The notes: generated by a model not told the origin, from the sequence alone. A stretch of DNA of 64,000 bases from CBDCMJ01 sp965218875 (GCA_965218875.1 OZ244707.1:2294001-2358000), one strand, 5' to 3'. Positions 36,601 through 44,801 are shown, counted from the first letter of the stretch. Numbers and translations: made by a program.

Positions 36601-37240
36601 CCTCCACGTCTTGCCCGGCCAGCAGGGTCCCCATGGGCTCTACAGTGCCCTGGACCGCCACCGGAACTTGCTGCCCCAACTCGGCGAAAGCCCGGTCTAT
36701 GCCCTCCAGTCCGGCCTTGATGTTGAGGGTGTCCTGGCTGGTTTCCAGCAGAAGAAGGTCCGCCCCGCCCTCCATCAGCCCCGCCGCCTGCTCCCGGTAG
36801 GAATCGGCCAATTCCTCGAAGGAAATGCCGCCGGTAACGGAGATGGTCTTGGTGGTCGGCCCCATGGAGCCGGCCACGAACCTGGGATAGTCCCCTTCGC
36901 TGGCCGCTGCCGCGGCGTCCCTGCCCAGCCTTGCCGCCTCCCGGTTGAGGCGGCGGGCCTCATGGGCCAGATCGTACTCGGCAAGCACCACGGAGGTGGA
37001 CCCGAAGGTATTGGTCTCTATGACGTCGGCCCCGGCGTCCAAAAACTCCCGATGAATGTCCGAGATGACGTCGGGCCGGGTAACCACCAGGTACTCGTTG
37101 CAGCCCTCGTACTCCGGGCCGCCGAAGTCCTGCGGGCCGAGGTCCCGGGCCTGGATGGATGTGCCCATGGCGCCGTCGACCACCACGACGCGTTCTTGGA
37201 GCAATGCTTTCAGGGCGTCGATTCGTTCCGAGCTATCCAT
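33662..37240 (-). CDS. metH: cobalamin-dependent methionine synthase
   Basis: 1192 aa, all four modules. (1) Homocysteine-binding domain with zinc cysteines in GLNCATG (about C230) and GGCCGT (about C292-293). (2) Pterin-binding domain starting near RPVIVGERTNVLGSRRF with DICLQ/IDSTDPLV-type strands. (3) Cobalamin cap and Rossmann module with the base-off motif GDVHDIGKNLVE near residue 727. (4) C-terminal activation domain ending in SFGYPACPRLEDQEQLFRLL. Transfers methyl from methyl-THF to homocysteine. An Ala/Pro/Gln-rich linker near residue 900 joins modules 3 and 4. No cobalamin riboswitch seen upstream; a MITE-like repeat sits there instead. Confidence 0.95.
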   Translation of the reverse strand: MDSSERIDALKALLQERVVVVDGAMGTSIQARDLGPQDFGGPEYEGCNEYLVVTRPDVISDIHREFLDAGADVIETNTFGSTSVVLAEYDLAHEARRLNREAARLGRDAAAAASEGDYPRFVAGSMGPTTKTISVTGGISFEELADSYREQAAGLMEGGADLLLLETSQDTLNIKAGLEGIDRAFAELGQQVPVAVQGTVEPMGTLLAGQDVEALYTSLSHRDLLWIGLNCATGPEFMTDHIRTLAAISGFPVACIPNAGLPDENGRYNETPEMMAATISRFLDAGWLNIVGGCCGTVPEHVRLLAQAAGGRAPRQPVRLGGTRLSGIEALAVDEDTRPVIVGERTNVLGSRRFRRLINDGAFEEAAEVGRRQVRNGAHILDVCLQDPDRDETADMIALLDLLTRKVKAPIMIDSTDPLVVEIALKRLQGKSVINSVNLEDGEARFQALVPVARRYGAALIVGCIDDDKQQAQAISRERKLEVARRSFQLLTEKYEVPPEDIIFDPLVFPAGTGDANYVGSAAETIEGVRMIKDALPEAKTVLGISNVSFGLPTAGREVLNSVFLYHCVQAGLDMAIVNSELMQRYTSIPEEERRLAEDLIWYTGDDPVAAFAAHFRDRPPKAAGEERLNLPLDQRLALAIIEGTKEGLAEDLDEALQEREALNIINGPLMAGMEEVGRQFNANQLIVAEVLQSAESMKFAVARLEPHMEREESASRGKIVLATVKGDVHDIGKNLVEIILANNGYQVINLGIKVPPQDLIDAYREHRPDIIGLSGLLVKSAQMMAETALDFRQAGIECPVLVGGAALSNRFTRLRIAPEYQGLVAYAPDAMAGLALANTIQDADERQKLAADLEQEARELSRAAATPAAQPGADQGAPAPQPQLRRDFPVPQPPDLRLHVLQDYDLEEIFPYINPQMLYGRHLGFKGRFAEALAAGDPTAQELRDAVRRVEEIVLASPDVTAKGLFKFFPCQADGQQLLVYGPDGRTVLERFYFGRQSQRDGLSLVDYVLPRSPERPPERSPDTQDASRGQGAPNGLRGVDYLAMFLVSVGPGVLDLSESFKKEGRFLDSHVLQALVLESAEGFAELLHQQIRRMWGFGDPENTTYQDLFRTQYRGRRYSFGYPACPRLEDQEQLFRLLDVTDNIGVDLTEGFMMDPESSVSALVFHHPEAKYFNLSEGDIDRLERDVASL

Positions 37241-37288
37241 ATTATTCCAGCCATCGATATTGGTCCGTGTATCGTTCTACCGAGCACC

Positions 37289-37415
37289 GGGTCATTTGAT
37301 TGTCGGCCTCTAAACCTTGCTTTTCTGATAAACCTTGTCATTCTGAGCGTAGCGAAGAATCTCAACCGCGTCGGAGAGACCCTTCACTTAGTTCAGGGTG
37401 ACAACTAAAAGACCC
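37289..37415. repeat. MITE-like dispersed repeat, subfamily B, copy 1
   Basis: GGGTCAT...ATTGTCGGCCTCTAAACCTTG, then TTGTCATTCTGAGCGTAGCG (37336-37355) with AAGAATCTCAACC, then CCTTCACTTAGTTCAGGGTG and ACAACTAAAAGACCCT. Its reverse complement is found at 42433-42540. Relative to that copy it carries an 18-base insertion that duplicates AAACCTTG. A perfect 14-bp palindrome CTGCTAGCTAGCAG (37415-37428) abuts the right end. Confidence 0.65.
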
Positions 37416-37465
37416 TGCTAGCTAGCAGGCCGAGGCGTAGGTCCTGGGCGCCGGGAAAGGCGCGG

Positions 37466-37642
37466 CTAATCGGCAAAGCGGGCCGATTTCAAGAGGAGCA
37501 TCTGCTGCCGCAGCCGCTCCAGCACCTCCAGCTTGCGCTTAAAGCTCATCCGCTCCTGGCGGCGATGCCACTTCTCCTTCTCGCGGAATGCTAGTTCCCC
37601 GTAGGTTTTCGAGTCTGGCGGCAAGGACATTTTCGGCATCAT
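37466..37642 (-). CDS. small basic protein overlapping the nucleotidyltransferase gene
   Basis: 58 aa, starting at tandem ATG codons (37642 and 37639). It reads YGELAFREKEKWHRRQERMS and then KRKLEVLERLRQQMLLLK, a charged helix. It overlaps the 3' end of the nucleotidyltransferase gene by 104 bases in another frame. Similar short charged helical proteins often accompany minimal nucleotidyltransferases, so a toxin-antitoxin-like partner is plausible. Coding status rests on composition and the conserved-looking pairing; alternatively one of the two overlapping ends is not translated. Confidence 0.55.
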   Translation of the reverse strand: MMPKMSLPPDSKTYGELAFREKEKWHRRQERMSFKRKLEVLERLRQQMLLLKSARFAD

Positions 37643-38096
37643 CAAACCTCTTCAATAGCCCGCCCAACTGCTCCGGGTCTGCTTCTCTCAGGAGATAGCG
37701 AACGCGAAACCGGTCTTGTTCCCGGTTAGCCAGAAGACCCAGCAATATTAAATGTTCCGGTGTCGCCACTTTGACCCTGAGATTGCCGATACGGGTCTTT
37801 CGGGCCTGCTGCAAGGTGTCCCGGTAAAGCGGCATTACGGTGGAAGGAAAGACCTGCACCGGGACCCCGCCCAGAACGTAGTGTAATCCATCTTGTGCCT
37901 CTGCGTGCTCGGCGACAAGTCCGAGCGTATGGACATACTCCTCATCCGTATCCACCAAGGCTATCACGTCCAGGTCAGCGGTGGACATCGGCTCCATGTA
38001 AGCGGTCGCGGCCACAGCGCCGATTATCACATAGTCCCGCACGACCTGACGTTGCTTCAGCACGTTCAGGGCGCGTAGGGCGTCAATAAATGCCAC
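37539..38096 (-). CDS. nucleotidyltransferase (AbiEii/MNT-like)
   Basis: 185 aa. The fold is seen from YVIIGAVAATAYMEPMSTAD followed by LDVIALVD (the G-x-A...D-x-D pattern of pol-beta-type nucleotidyltransferases, Asp residues at TADLDV), GGVPVQVFPS, and VATPEHLILLGLLANREQDR as in AbiEii-like proteins. Such proteins are commonly part of toxin-antitoxin or minimal nucleotidyltransferase/HEPN modules that modify tRNA or proteins. It starts 14 bases after the aminopeptidase stop, same strand, and its end overlaps a 58-residue ORF. Confidence 0.75.
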   Translation of the reverse strand: MAFIDALRALNVLKQRQVVRDYVIIGAVAATAYMEPMSTADLDVIALVDTDEEYVHTLGLVAEHAEAQDGLHYVLGGVPVQVFPSTVMPLYRDTLQQARKTRIGNLRVKVATPEHLILLGLLANREQDRFRVRYLLREADPEQLGGLLKRFDDAENVLAARLENLRGTSIPREGEVASPPGADEL

Positions 38097-38109
38097 GGCG
38101 TTTTCCGGC

Positions 38110-40752
38110 CTACGCTCCGAGCCAGCCGGCCACCTCGGTGCGGCTGCGCTCCAGCCAGCGCATGTTGAGCCGGACTCGCTCCAGGGACTGGCGGATGGTC
38201 CGCTCCGCGGCCGGCGCGGGATGCTCGGTGAAGAAAGACTCCACGTCGTCGTGCTTGTCCTGGGTGGTGAAGTTGCCGCAGATGGAGACCAGCCGCATCA
38301 ATCCAAAGCCCCCGGAGCCGTAGCGGCGGTCGAACTCGGGCCAGTTGCTCTTGACGAACTCCCAAGCCAGGTCCCGGCCCTTGAGGTTCCCGGCCACGCC
38401 GGTCACCACGAAGATAGTGTCCTGGGAGCGCACCTCGGACGATAGGGAACGCTCCAGGGTCTCCCGCAGCAGGTCAACGTCGGAGAAACGGGTCAAGGCC
38501 ATCAGCAGCCTGATTTTCTCTTCCTGCAGAGACGTCCGTTTCTCCAGGTCCCATAGCGTGTCGTAGGTGGACCGGTCGCCGTCCTGGCCCGCCAGGCCGA
38601 AGACCATACCCCTGATGTCGGGGTGCAGGAAGGCGGGGTCTTGGAGGTAGCGTTGGAACCTGCCCCCGGCTTCCCGCAGCACCTCCGGGTCGCCGTAGCT
38701 TCCGGCCTGGCTCAGGACCGTGCTGCGCAGCAGCGCGTCCAGGTGCCCCTCGCCGGGCCGGGCGTCCCAGCCGGTACGCCGCACCGCAGGGCCGAATATG
38801 CTGGCGGCGAAGGCCCGGTATTGGGGATAGCTCGGCTCTCCGGACAGCAATACTTCGATGTCCCGCAGGTTGCTTGAAAGGTCTCCCCAGACCGAGGCGT
38901 CGGTCTCGTTGTGGTAGGCCCTGGCCAGGGAGAGGAACTGGGTGACGGGAAGCAGCCCGGCCTTGGACAGAGAGTAGGCGTCGTTTTGGATGCCGAGCCG
39001 GTCGGGCGCCGGCAACTCCAGGGACTCTATGGCCGGCACCAGTCGGTCCCAATCGGCGGGCTGGTAGTTGACCCGGAAGAATCCGGTCTGCTGGGAGTTG
39101 ACTTTGAACCAGCCGGTGTCTGAGGCGGGCGCCGCCGCTGCTCCGCCTTCCGCCGCTCCTTCCAGGGTCAGGGACCCGCTGCGGCCGTCCATCAGCAGCG
39201 ACGCCGGCGGCAGAGAGCCGCCGCGGCTGACCTGGACGGGCACTCGCCACACCTCGGGGTCAGGCTCGCCCTCGCCCGGCGGGCGGTCGTAGACGAAACG
39301 TTCCTGGGAGAGCAGGAGTTCCGGGTTTTCCGGGGGACCCGCCACGTTTACCTGGAGCACCGGGTATCCCATCTGCTTGGTCCAGGAGTCCATGATGGAA
39401 GTCACCGGCTGGCCTGAGGCGGCCTCCAGGGCGGACCACAGGTCCTCGGTGCGGGCGTTGCCGTACTGATGGGCGGCTATGTAACGTTGCAGGCCGCTCT
39501 GGAAGACGGCCGGCCCCAGGTATTGCTCCAGCATCCGGATAACTGACGCCCCTTTGGAGTAGCTGATGGCGTCGAATAGCTGGCCGATCTGGGCCGGGTC
39601 TTTGACTTCCTGCTCGATGGGATGAGAATTCTTCAGGCCGTCCAGGGTCAGGGCCCGGTTGGTGTCCATGTTCACGAACTGGGTCCACATCTGCCACTCG
39701 GGAAACAGCCAGTCCACGGCCTTGGTGCCCATCCACGAGGCGAAGCTTTCGTTGAGCCACAGGTCGTCCCACCACTCCATAGTCACCAGGTCGCCGAACC
39801 ACATGTGGGCCATCTCGTGGGCCACCACTTCGGCGACCCGCTGCCGGGTGCCCGCCGAGGAGTTTTCCGCGTCCACCAGCACGGCGGTCTCCCGGTAGGT
39901 TATGGCGCCCCAGTTCTCCATGGCCCCGGCGGCGAAATCTGGGATGGCCACGTGGTCCAACTTTTCCAGGGGGTACGGTATCCCAAAATAGTCGTTGAAG
40001 AAGCCCAGCAGCCGGACCGAGGTGTCCAGGGCGAACCGTCCCTGCTCCTCCTTGCCCCGGGTGGTCCACACCGCAACCCTGGTGGCCCCGTGGGGGCCCG
40101 CGTAATCGGACTCGATGCGGGTCAAGTCTCCCACCACGAAGGCCAGCAGGTAGGTTGACATAACCGGGGTTTCGGCAAATCGCACCGACTTCAGCCCCGG
40201 CCCGGCTTCCGATTCGGCCGCTATCGACGTGTTGGACAGGGTGGTCAAGGCGGCCGGAATGACCAGGGTCAGGTCGAAGCTGGCCTTATGGGCCGGCTCG
40301 TCCCAGCAGGGGAAGGCCCGCCTAGCGTCGGTGGCCTCGAACTGGGTGGTCGCCAACGAGGTCTCCCGGCCCTCCGCGTCGATATACCGGCTTCGGTAGA
40401 AGCCCCGCAGCTTGTCGTTGAGCTCGCCAGTGAAGGCCACTTCCAGCACCGCTTCGCCTAAGGGCAGGTTTTCGCCGTTAAGGGCCGGGCCGAAATCCAG
40501 GGTGGCCGTCTCCCTTTCCTCGTTTAGGGACACGGAACCGCAAGGGATGTCCAGCGGACCATGGCGCAAGCTGACTTCGCCGATTTCCAGGTCCACGGCG
40601 TTCAGCACTATCTCCGAGACAGGTTCCACCACCCGGATGGCGATGGTCTCCTCGCCGCTGAAGGTCGCCTGTTCCAGGTCGGGCTGCAACTTGAGGGTGT
40701 ACTTGCTGGGCCGGACGGTTCCGGGTAGAACGAAAACCTCGGAATCGGGCAT
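38110..40752 (-). CDS. pepN: M1 family zinc aminopeptidase
   Basis: 880 aa, full-length M1 enzyme. GAMENWGAITYRE (substrate N-terminus recognition, about 275-287) and the zinc site HEMAHMWFGD (H312 onward) with NESFASW (second Glu) are intact. The C-terminal ERAP1-like helical domain follows through to the end. No signal peptide, so cytosolic peptide trimming from the N-terminus is expected. Gluzincin family is certain; the exact subfamily is not. Preceded by ACACGCAATGCCC with a GGAGGAGA ribosome site. Confidence 0.94.
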   Translation of the reverse strand: MPDSEVFVLPGTVRPSKYTLKLQPDLEQATFSGEETIAIRVVEPVSEIVLNAVDLEIGEVSLRHGPLDIPCGSVSLNEERETATLDFGPALNGENLPLGEAVLEVAFTGELNDKLRGFYRSRYIDAEGRETSLATTQFEATDARRAFPCWDEPAHKASFDLTLVIPAALTTLSNTSIAAESEAGPGLKSVRFAETPVMSTYLLAFVVGDLTRIESDYAGPHGATRVAVWTTRGKEEQGRFALDTSVRLLGFFNDYFGIPYPLEKLDHVAIPDFAAGAMENWGAITYRETAVLVDAENSSAGTRQRVAEVVAHEMAHMWFGDLVTMEWWDDLWLNESFASWMGTKAVDWLFPEWQMWTQFVNMDTNRALTLDGLKNSHPIEQEVKDPAQIGQLFDAISYSKGASVIRMLEQYLGPAVFQSGLQRYIAAHQYGNARTEDLWSALEAASGQPVTSIMDSWTKQMGYPVLQVNVAGPPENPELLLSQERFVYDRPPGEGEPDPEVWRVPVQVSRGGSLPPASLLMDGRSGSLTLEGAAEGGAAAAPASDTGWFKVNSQQTGFFRVNYQPADWDRLVPAIESLELPAPDRLGIQNDAYSLSKAGLLPVTQFLSLARAYHNETDASVWGDLSSNLRDIEVLLSGEPSYPQYRAFAASIFGPAVRRTGWDARPGEGHLDALLRSTVLSQAGSYGDPEVLREAGGRFQRYLQDPAFLHPDIRGMVFGLAGQDGDRSTYDTLWDLEKRTSLQEEKIRLLMALTRFSDVDLLRETLERSLSSEVRSQDTIFVVTGVAGNLKGRDLAWEFVKSNWPEFDRRYGSGGFGLMRLVSICGNFTTQDKHDDVESFFTEHPAPAAERTIRQSLERVRLNMRWLERSRTEVAGWLGA

Positions 40753-41181
40753 TGCGTGTCTCCTCCTCAGAATATCACTACGAATATCACCGCCGAAGAT
40801 GGCTGCCCACGGTTGCCCTTAGAAACAGAAGCCGGTGCTTTGGACGCCAACCTCTTCAACGCGGGAATGTTCCCTTAGTATCGCTAACCCGCATCCAAGA
40901 GCGCAAGCCGAAGGCCTGATCCAACGGGGTCCTTCGGGTTTCGCTCCAATGTCTCCTTTCCCCAATTCAGCCTTGTATCTTGGACTTGGACCATCTGTGC
41001 GTAGCATTTCCCCTTACGGCGGTAATCGGGGAAATCTCTTACGATCCGTTGGGAGATGTCAGGCAATGACGGCGTTGCGGCGGGGATGTCGAGTGTCTCC
41101 CAACCTGCCGCGGTACGGCAAGACGGGCGGCGGAAATCTTGGACCCGCCGGCCCCCGGCGCCGACTGCTCTTGGGGTTACA
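40753..41181. other. intergenic, no gene seen
   Basis: About 430 bases between divergent genes (aminopeptidase leftward, RCC1 lipoprotein rightward). Probably carries both promoters, but I found no well-spaced -35/-10 pair. The open frame leading into the RCC1 gene from 41056 has an unlikely Pro/Arg-rich composition before the signal peptide. Confidence 0.4.
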
Positions 41182-42177
41182 ATGCGAAGCGTGAGGATCT
41201 TTAGCACTCTGGCCGTGACCCTGTTACTGCTGTCGGCAGTCGCCTGCCCCACGGAAAAAGAGACGCCCACACCCACACCCGAGCCCCGATCATCCAGAAT
41301 TATCGACAGGCCGGTCGGGGAGACCCCCTCACCCACACCCGAGCTAGCCGCAGATGCTCCGCGCCCAACCCCTAGCCCGCCCTCTGTTTCTTTCGCCGCG
41401 GTCAGCGCCGGACATCACCACACCTGCGGAGTCAAGACCAACGGCTCGGTGGTTTGCTGGGGCGCGGATAACCAGGAATATGATTGGGGCCAGGCTGATC
41501 CCCCCGGCGGCTATTTCGACTCCGTCAGCACCAGCGCGGTCCATAGCTGCGGAGTGCAGACCAACGGCTCCGTGGTTTGTTGGGGAAGCGACTATTGGGG
41601 ACTAACCGCGCCGCTAGCCGGTTCCTTCACCGCCGTCAGCGTGGGATCGCTCCACACCTGTGGAGTGAGAATGAACGGGTCCGTGGTTTGCCGGGGATAC
41701 GATGAATACGGCCAGGCCGCTCCGCCCGCCGGTCCCTTCACCGCCGTCACCGCCGGACATTCCCACACCTGCGCAATGAGCGCCGGCGGCTCGCCGGTTT
41801 GCTGGGGATACAACGTGTTGGGCCAGGCCACTCCGCCCGCCGGTTCTTTCACCTCGCTCAGCGCAGGTTTGGCCCACACCTGCGGGGTGAAGACCAACGG
41901 CTCAGTGGTCTGTTGGGGAAATGATGAGTACGGCCAGTCCACGCCGGCCACCGGTCCTTTTACTTCCGTCAGCGCCGGAGCGCTGCACACCTGCGGAGTG
42001 AAGACGGGCCGGTCCGTCGCTTGCTGGGGGTATGATGGGTCCGGTCAGGCCACTCCGCCTGCCGGTTTCTTCACCTCCGTCAGCGCCGGGCTGGCCCACA
42101 CCTGTGGAATCAAGACCAACGGCTCGGTGGTTTGCTGGGGAGATGACAAACATGGCCAGGCCACTCCGCCCGGATAA
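41182..42177 (+). CDS. RCC1-like repeat lipoprotein
   Basis: 331 aa. ATG 41182 begins a lipoprotein signal (MRSVRIFSTLAVTLLLLSAV, lipobox Leu-Ser-Ala-Val-Ala-Cys), followed by a Pro/Thr-rich linker (about residues 25-75) and seven 37-residue repeats of the type HTCGVKTNGSVVCWG.D..GQATPPAG.FTSVSAG. The C-W-G motif places them with RCC1/regulator-of-chromosome-condensation beta-propeller blades, so a seven-bladed propeller outside the cytoplasmic membrane is likely. Role unknown. Each repeat keeps two Cys, perhaps a disulfide per blade. The stop follows directly after repeat 7, next to a VapC remnant. Confidence 0.85.
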   Translation: MRSVRIFSTLAVTLLLLSAVACPTEKETPTPTPEPRSSRIIDRPVGETPSPTPELAADAPRPTPSPPSVSFAAVSAGHHHTCGVKTNGSVVCWGADNQEYDWGQADPPGGYFDSVSTSAVHSCGVQTNGSVVCWGSDYWGLTAPLAGSFTAVSVGSLHTCGVRMNGSVVCRGYDEYGQAAPPAGPFTAVTAGHSHTCAMSAGGSPVCWGYNVLGQATPPAGSFTSLSAGLAHTCGVKTNGSVVCWGNDEYGQSTPATGPFTSVSAGALHTCGVKTGRSVACWGYDGSGQATPPAGFFTSVSAGLAHTCGIKTNGSVVCWGDDKHGQATPPG

Positions 42178-42343
42178 CGCCGTGGTAGTTGCCGGGCGCC
42201 GCGCTGCCGGGCATCCCATCAATTGTGCCGATTGCCAGATAGCGGCCATAGCGCAGTGCAGGGGAGCCCCAGTCGCGACGAGAGACGTGAACGACTTCGA
42301 GGGTTGTGGGATCGAAGTGATCAACCCCTGGGCGCAGGAGTAA
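42176..42343 (+). pseudogene. VapC-type PIN toxin remnant (C-terminal third)
   Basis: About 55 residues in frame: AVVVAGRRAAGHPINCADCQ, IAAIAQCRGAPVATRDVNDF and EGCGIEVINPW are the second half of a FitB/VapC-type PIN domain, including the late acidic residues. The upstream two-thirds is missing; the frame runs into the RCC1 gene instead. No antitoxin gene is near. Confidence 0.65.
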
Positions 42344-42432
42344 ACGCGACGGTGGACAGCCGCGGGGTTGTGGAATGTTATAATGTGTTGCGCCCAGGGG
42401 GCTCGAATCAACGAGAGGCCTGAGCAAGCCGT

Positions 42433-42540
42433 GGTCTTTTAGTTGTCACCCTGAACGAAGTGAAGGGTCCTCCGCCGTAGTTGAGATTCTTCGCTACGCT
42501 CAGAACGACAAGGTTTAGAGGTCGACAATTACATGACCCT
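42433..42540. repeat. MITE-like dispersed repeat, subfamily B, copy 2 (inverted relative to copy 1)
   Basis: GGTCTTTTAGTTGTCACCCT (42433-42452), GAACGAAGTGAAGGGTC, then TTGAGATTCTTCGCTACGCT (42481-42500) and GGTTTAGAGGTCGACAATTA (42512-42531). It is the reverse complement of the repeat at 37289-37415 apart from an 18-base gap and scattered changes. The rest of the 42344-42685 gap holds nothing further that I can name. Confidence 0.65.
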
Positions 42541-42685
42541 GGTGACCACGCCGGAGCGGGCCGGTCGGCCCGTCGGGGCAGTCCTTGGGCAACGACCGCG
42601 TAGGGCCAACCGCGGTCTGAGGCCACGGTCTCACCGGCGTCGTAGCGCGGCCCCATGGCGAAAACATTAGGAGCAGTGGACCAGC

Positions 42686-44086
42686 ATGCCGGCAATGACC
42701 ATGTTCGAGAAGATCTGGGACTCCCACCTGGTGCACGACGATCCCGGAGAGGCCTCCGTCATCTATATCGACCTGCACCTGCTCCACGAGGTTACCTCTC
42801 CCCAGGCTTTCGACGGCCTGCGCATGGCGGGCCGAAGGGTCCGCCGCACGGATTTGACCGTTGCCACGGCGGACCACAACACTCCCACCTGGGAGCTTTC
42901 CCGTCCGGTGACCGATGACATCTCCCGCAAGCAGTTGGAAGCCCTCACCGCCAACTGCGAGGAATTCGGAGTTACGCTGTACGACCGGTTCAGCCCGTTG
43001 CAGGGCATCGTACACATCATCGGGCCCGACTTGGGCTACACCCAGCCGGGGAAGACCGTAGTCTGCGGCGACAGCCACACCTCCACCCACGGGGCGCTGG
43101 GGGCCCTCGCGGTGGGCATAGGCACGTCGGAGGTGGAACACGTCCTGGCCACCCAGACTCTGCGCCAGTTCAAACCCAGCACCATGGAAGTGCGGGTGAA
43201 CGGCCAGGTCCCCCCCGGGGTGTCCGCCAAGGACATAATCCTGGGCATCATCGGCCGGATCGGGGTCAACGGCGGCGTCGGCCACGTGATCGAGTACACC
43301 GGGGAAGCCATCCGCGGCCTGTCCATGGACGGGCGGATGACCGTCTGCAACATGAGCATCGAGGCCGGGGCGCGGGCGGGCATGATCGCCCCGGACCAGA
43401 CCACCTTCGACTACCTCCGGGGCCGCGAGTTCGCCCCCCAGGGGAAGGAATTCGACGAGGCGGTGGCGCGCTGGAAGGTGCTGCCCACCGACCCGGGGGC
43501 GTCCTACGACAAAGTGGTGGAGATAGACGCGCCCGGCCTGGTGCCCTACGTCACCTGGGGCATCAATCCCGGCATGGTGGTCCCGGTCACCGATCGGGTG
43601 CCTGACCCGGAGTCTTTCTCCGATCCCAACGAGCGCGAGGTTGCCGAGCGGGCCCTCCGCTATATGGGCCTGGACGCGGGGACGCCCATGGAAGAGGTGA
43701 AGATAGACCGAGTGTTCATCGGCGCCTGCACCAACGCCCGGCTGGAAGACCTCAGGGCCGCCGCCGAGGTGGTCCGAGGGAAGCAGGTGCACCAGGACGT
43801 CTACGCCATGGTGGTGCCCGGCTCGGCCCGCATCAAGCAGCAGGCCGAGGAGGAGGGGCTGGACCGCGTGTTCACTGAAGCCGGCTTCGACTGGAGGGTT
43901 GCCGGCTGCTCCATGTGCTTGGGAATGAACCCGGACGTCCTACAGCCTGGCGAGCGGTGCGCCGCCACTTCCAACCGCAACTTCGAGAACCGCCAGGGCA
44001 AGGGGGGCCGCACCCACCTGGTCAGCCCGGCCATGGCGGCGGCGGCGGGCATCGCCGGCCACTTCGTAGACGTGAGAAACCTGTAA
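42686..44086 (+). CDS. leuC: 3-isopropylmalate dehydratase large subunit
   Basis: 466 aa aconitase-family [4Fe-4S] enzyme of leucine synthesis. Marks: MTMFEKIWDSHLV start, VCGDSHTSTHGALGALAVGI, then IGACTNARLEDLRAAAEV and AGCSMCLGMNPDVLQPGERC (cluster cysteines). The frame opens at ATG 42686; ATG 42695 matches the family start more exactly. It pairs with leuD at 44802, but a Uma2 gene lies in between; leuA and leuB are absent here. Confidence 0.95.
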   Translation: MPAMTMFEKIWDSHLVHDDPGEASVIYIDLHLLHEVTSPQAFDGLRMAGRRVRRTDLTVATADHNTPTWELSRPVTDDISRKQLEALTANCEEFGVTLYDRFSPLQGIVHIIGPDLGYTQPGKTVVCGDSHTSTHGALGALAVGIGTSEVEHVLATQTLRQFKPSTMEVRVNGQVPPGVSAKDIILGIIGRIGVNGGVGHVIEYTGEAIRGLSMDGRMTVCNMSIEAGARAGMIAPDQTTFDYLRGREFAPQGKEFDEAVARWKVLPTDPGASYDKVVEIDAPGLVPYVTWGINPGMVVPVTDRVPDPESFSDPNEREVAERALRYMGLDAGTPMEEVKIDRVFIGACTNARLEDLRAAAEVVRGKQVHQDVYAMVVPGSARIKQQAEEEGLDRVFTEAGFDWRVAGCSMCLGMNPDVLQPGERCAATSNRNFENRQGKGGRTHLVSPAMAAAAGIAGHFVDVRNL

Positions 44087-44131
44087 CGAACCCAAGGCCG
44101 GGAAGGAGCCCAACTTAGGCTGAGAAACGTC

Positions 44132-44746
44132 ATGTTGAAGACCTCAAATACACCACCTGACCCCGCAACCCTGCCTAGCCCTCTAGCGTTGGACTTCCGG
44201 GCAATCAACATGACTGACGAGCAATTTGTCCAGTTTTGCGCCGACAACGGGGAGCTTCGGTTCGAACTTACGGCCGACAACGAATTGATCGTCCTGGCCC
44301 CTGAGGGCATGAGCACCTCTTCACGCAGCGCGTTGCTATTGGCTCAGTTGGTTACCTGGGCGAGCCAGGATAGGACCGGCCTATCGTTCGGCTCTTCGGG
44401 CGGCTTCACCCTGCCCAACGGCGCAGTGCGCTCGCCCGATGCCTGCTGGATCCTCCGCGAGCGGTGGAACGCCCTCTCAGACCCGGAGAAGGACAAGTTT
44501 TCTCATATTGTGCCCGAGTTCGTGCTGGAGCTCCGCTCGCCGTCAGACAGGCTGGCCGACGCACAGCGCAAGATGGTGGAATACGTGGAAAACGGTGTCC
44601 TGCTGGGATGGCTGATAGACCCGCTGACCAGAAGCGTGTACGTCTACCGTCCGGGACAGGCCGCCGTACGCTTGGAAGAGCCGCGGACCCTATCGGGCGA
44701 GCCGGTGCTGCGGGGCTTTGACTTGGACCTGGAAGGCATTTGGTAA
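44132..44746 (+). CDS. Uma2 family endonuclease-like protein (DUF820)
   Basis: 204 aa. The PD-(D/E)xK-like Uma2 fold shows GGFTLPNGAVRSPDACWILR (P-D) and FVLELRSPSDRLADAQRKM (E-x-R/K region), then VLLGWLIDPLTRSVYVYRPG. The family is expanded in Chloroflexota and Cyanobacteria and its role is unsettled; some are nuclease-like. It is inserted between leuC and leuD, same strand, with 45- and 55-base gaps. Confidence 0.85.
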   Translation: MLKTSNTPPDPATLPSPLALDFRAINMTDEQFVQFCADNGELRFELTADNELIVLAPEGMSTSSRSALLLAQLVTWASQDRTGLSFGSSGGFTLPNGAVRSPDACWILRERWNALSDPEKDKFSHIVPEFVLELRSPSDRLADAQRKMVEYVENGVLLGWLIDPLTRSVYVYRPGQAAVRLEEPRTLSGEPVLRGFDLDLEGIW

Positions 44747-44801
44747 CCCTCAGCTCTGCGTAAGTCTACGACGTAAGGCTACGAAATCGAGAGGTTTGAG
44801 G

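Noticed and set aside
37241..37288. cobalamin or SAM riboswitch ahead of metH
   Set aside because: No conserved B12-box or SAM-aptamer pieces between the metH start and the MITE-like repeat.
33775..37408. long open frames opposite metH, mgsC, gmaS and fhs
   Set aside because: They mirror the codon structure of strongly conserved genes on the other strand and have no protein-like composition or ribosome sites.
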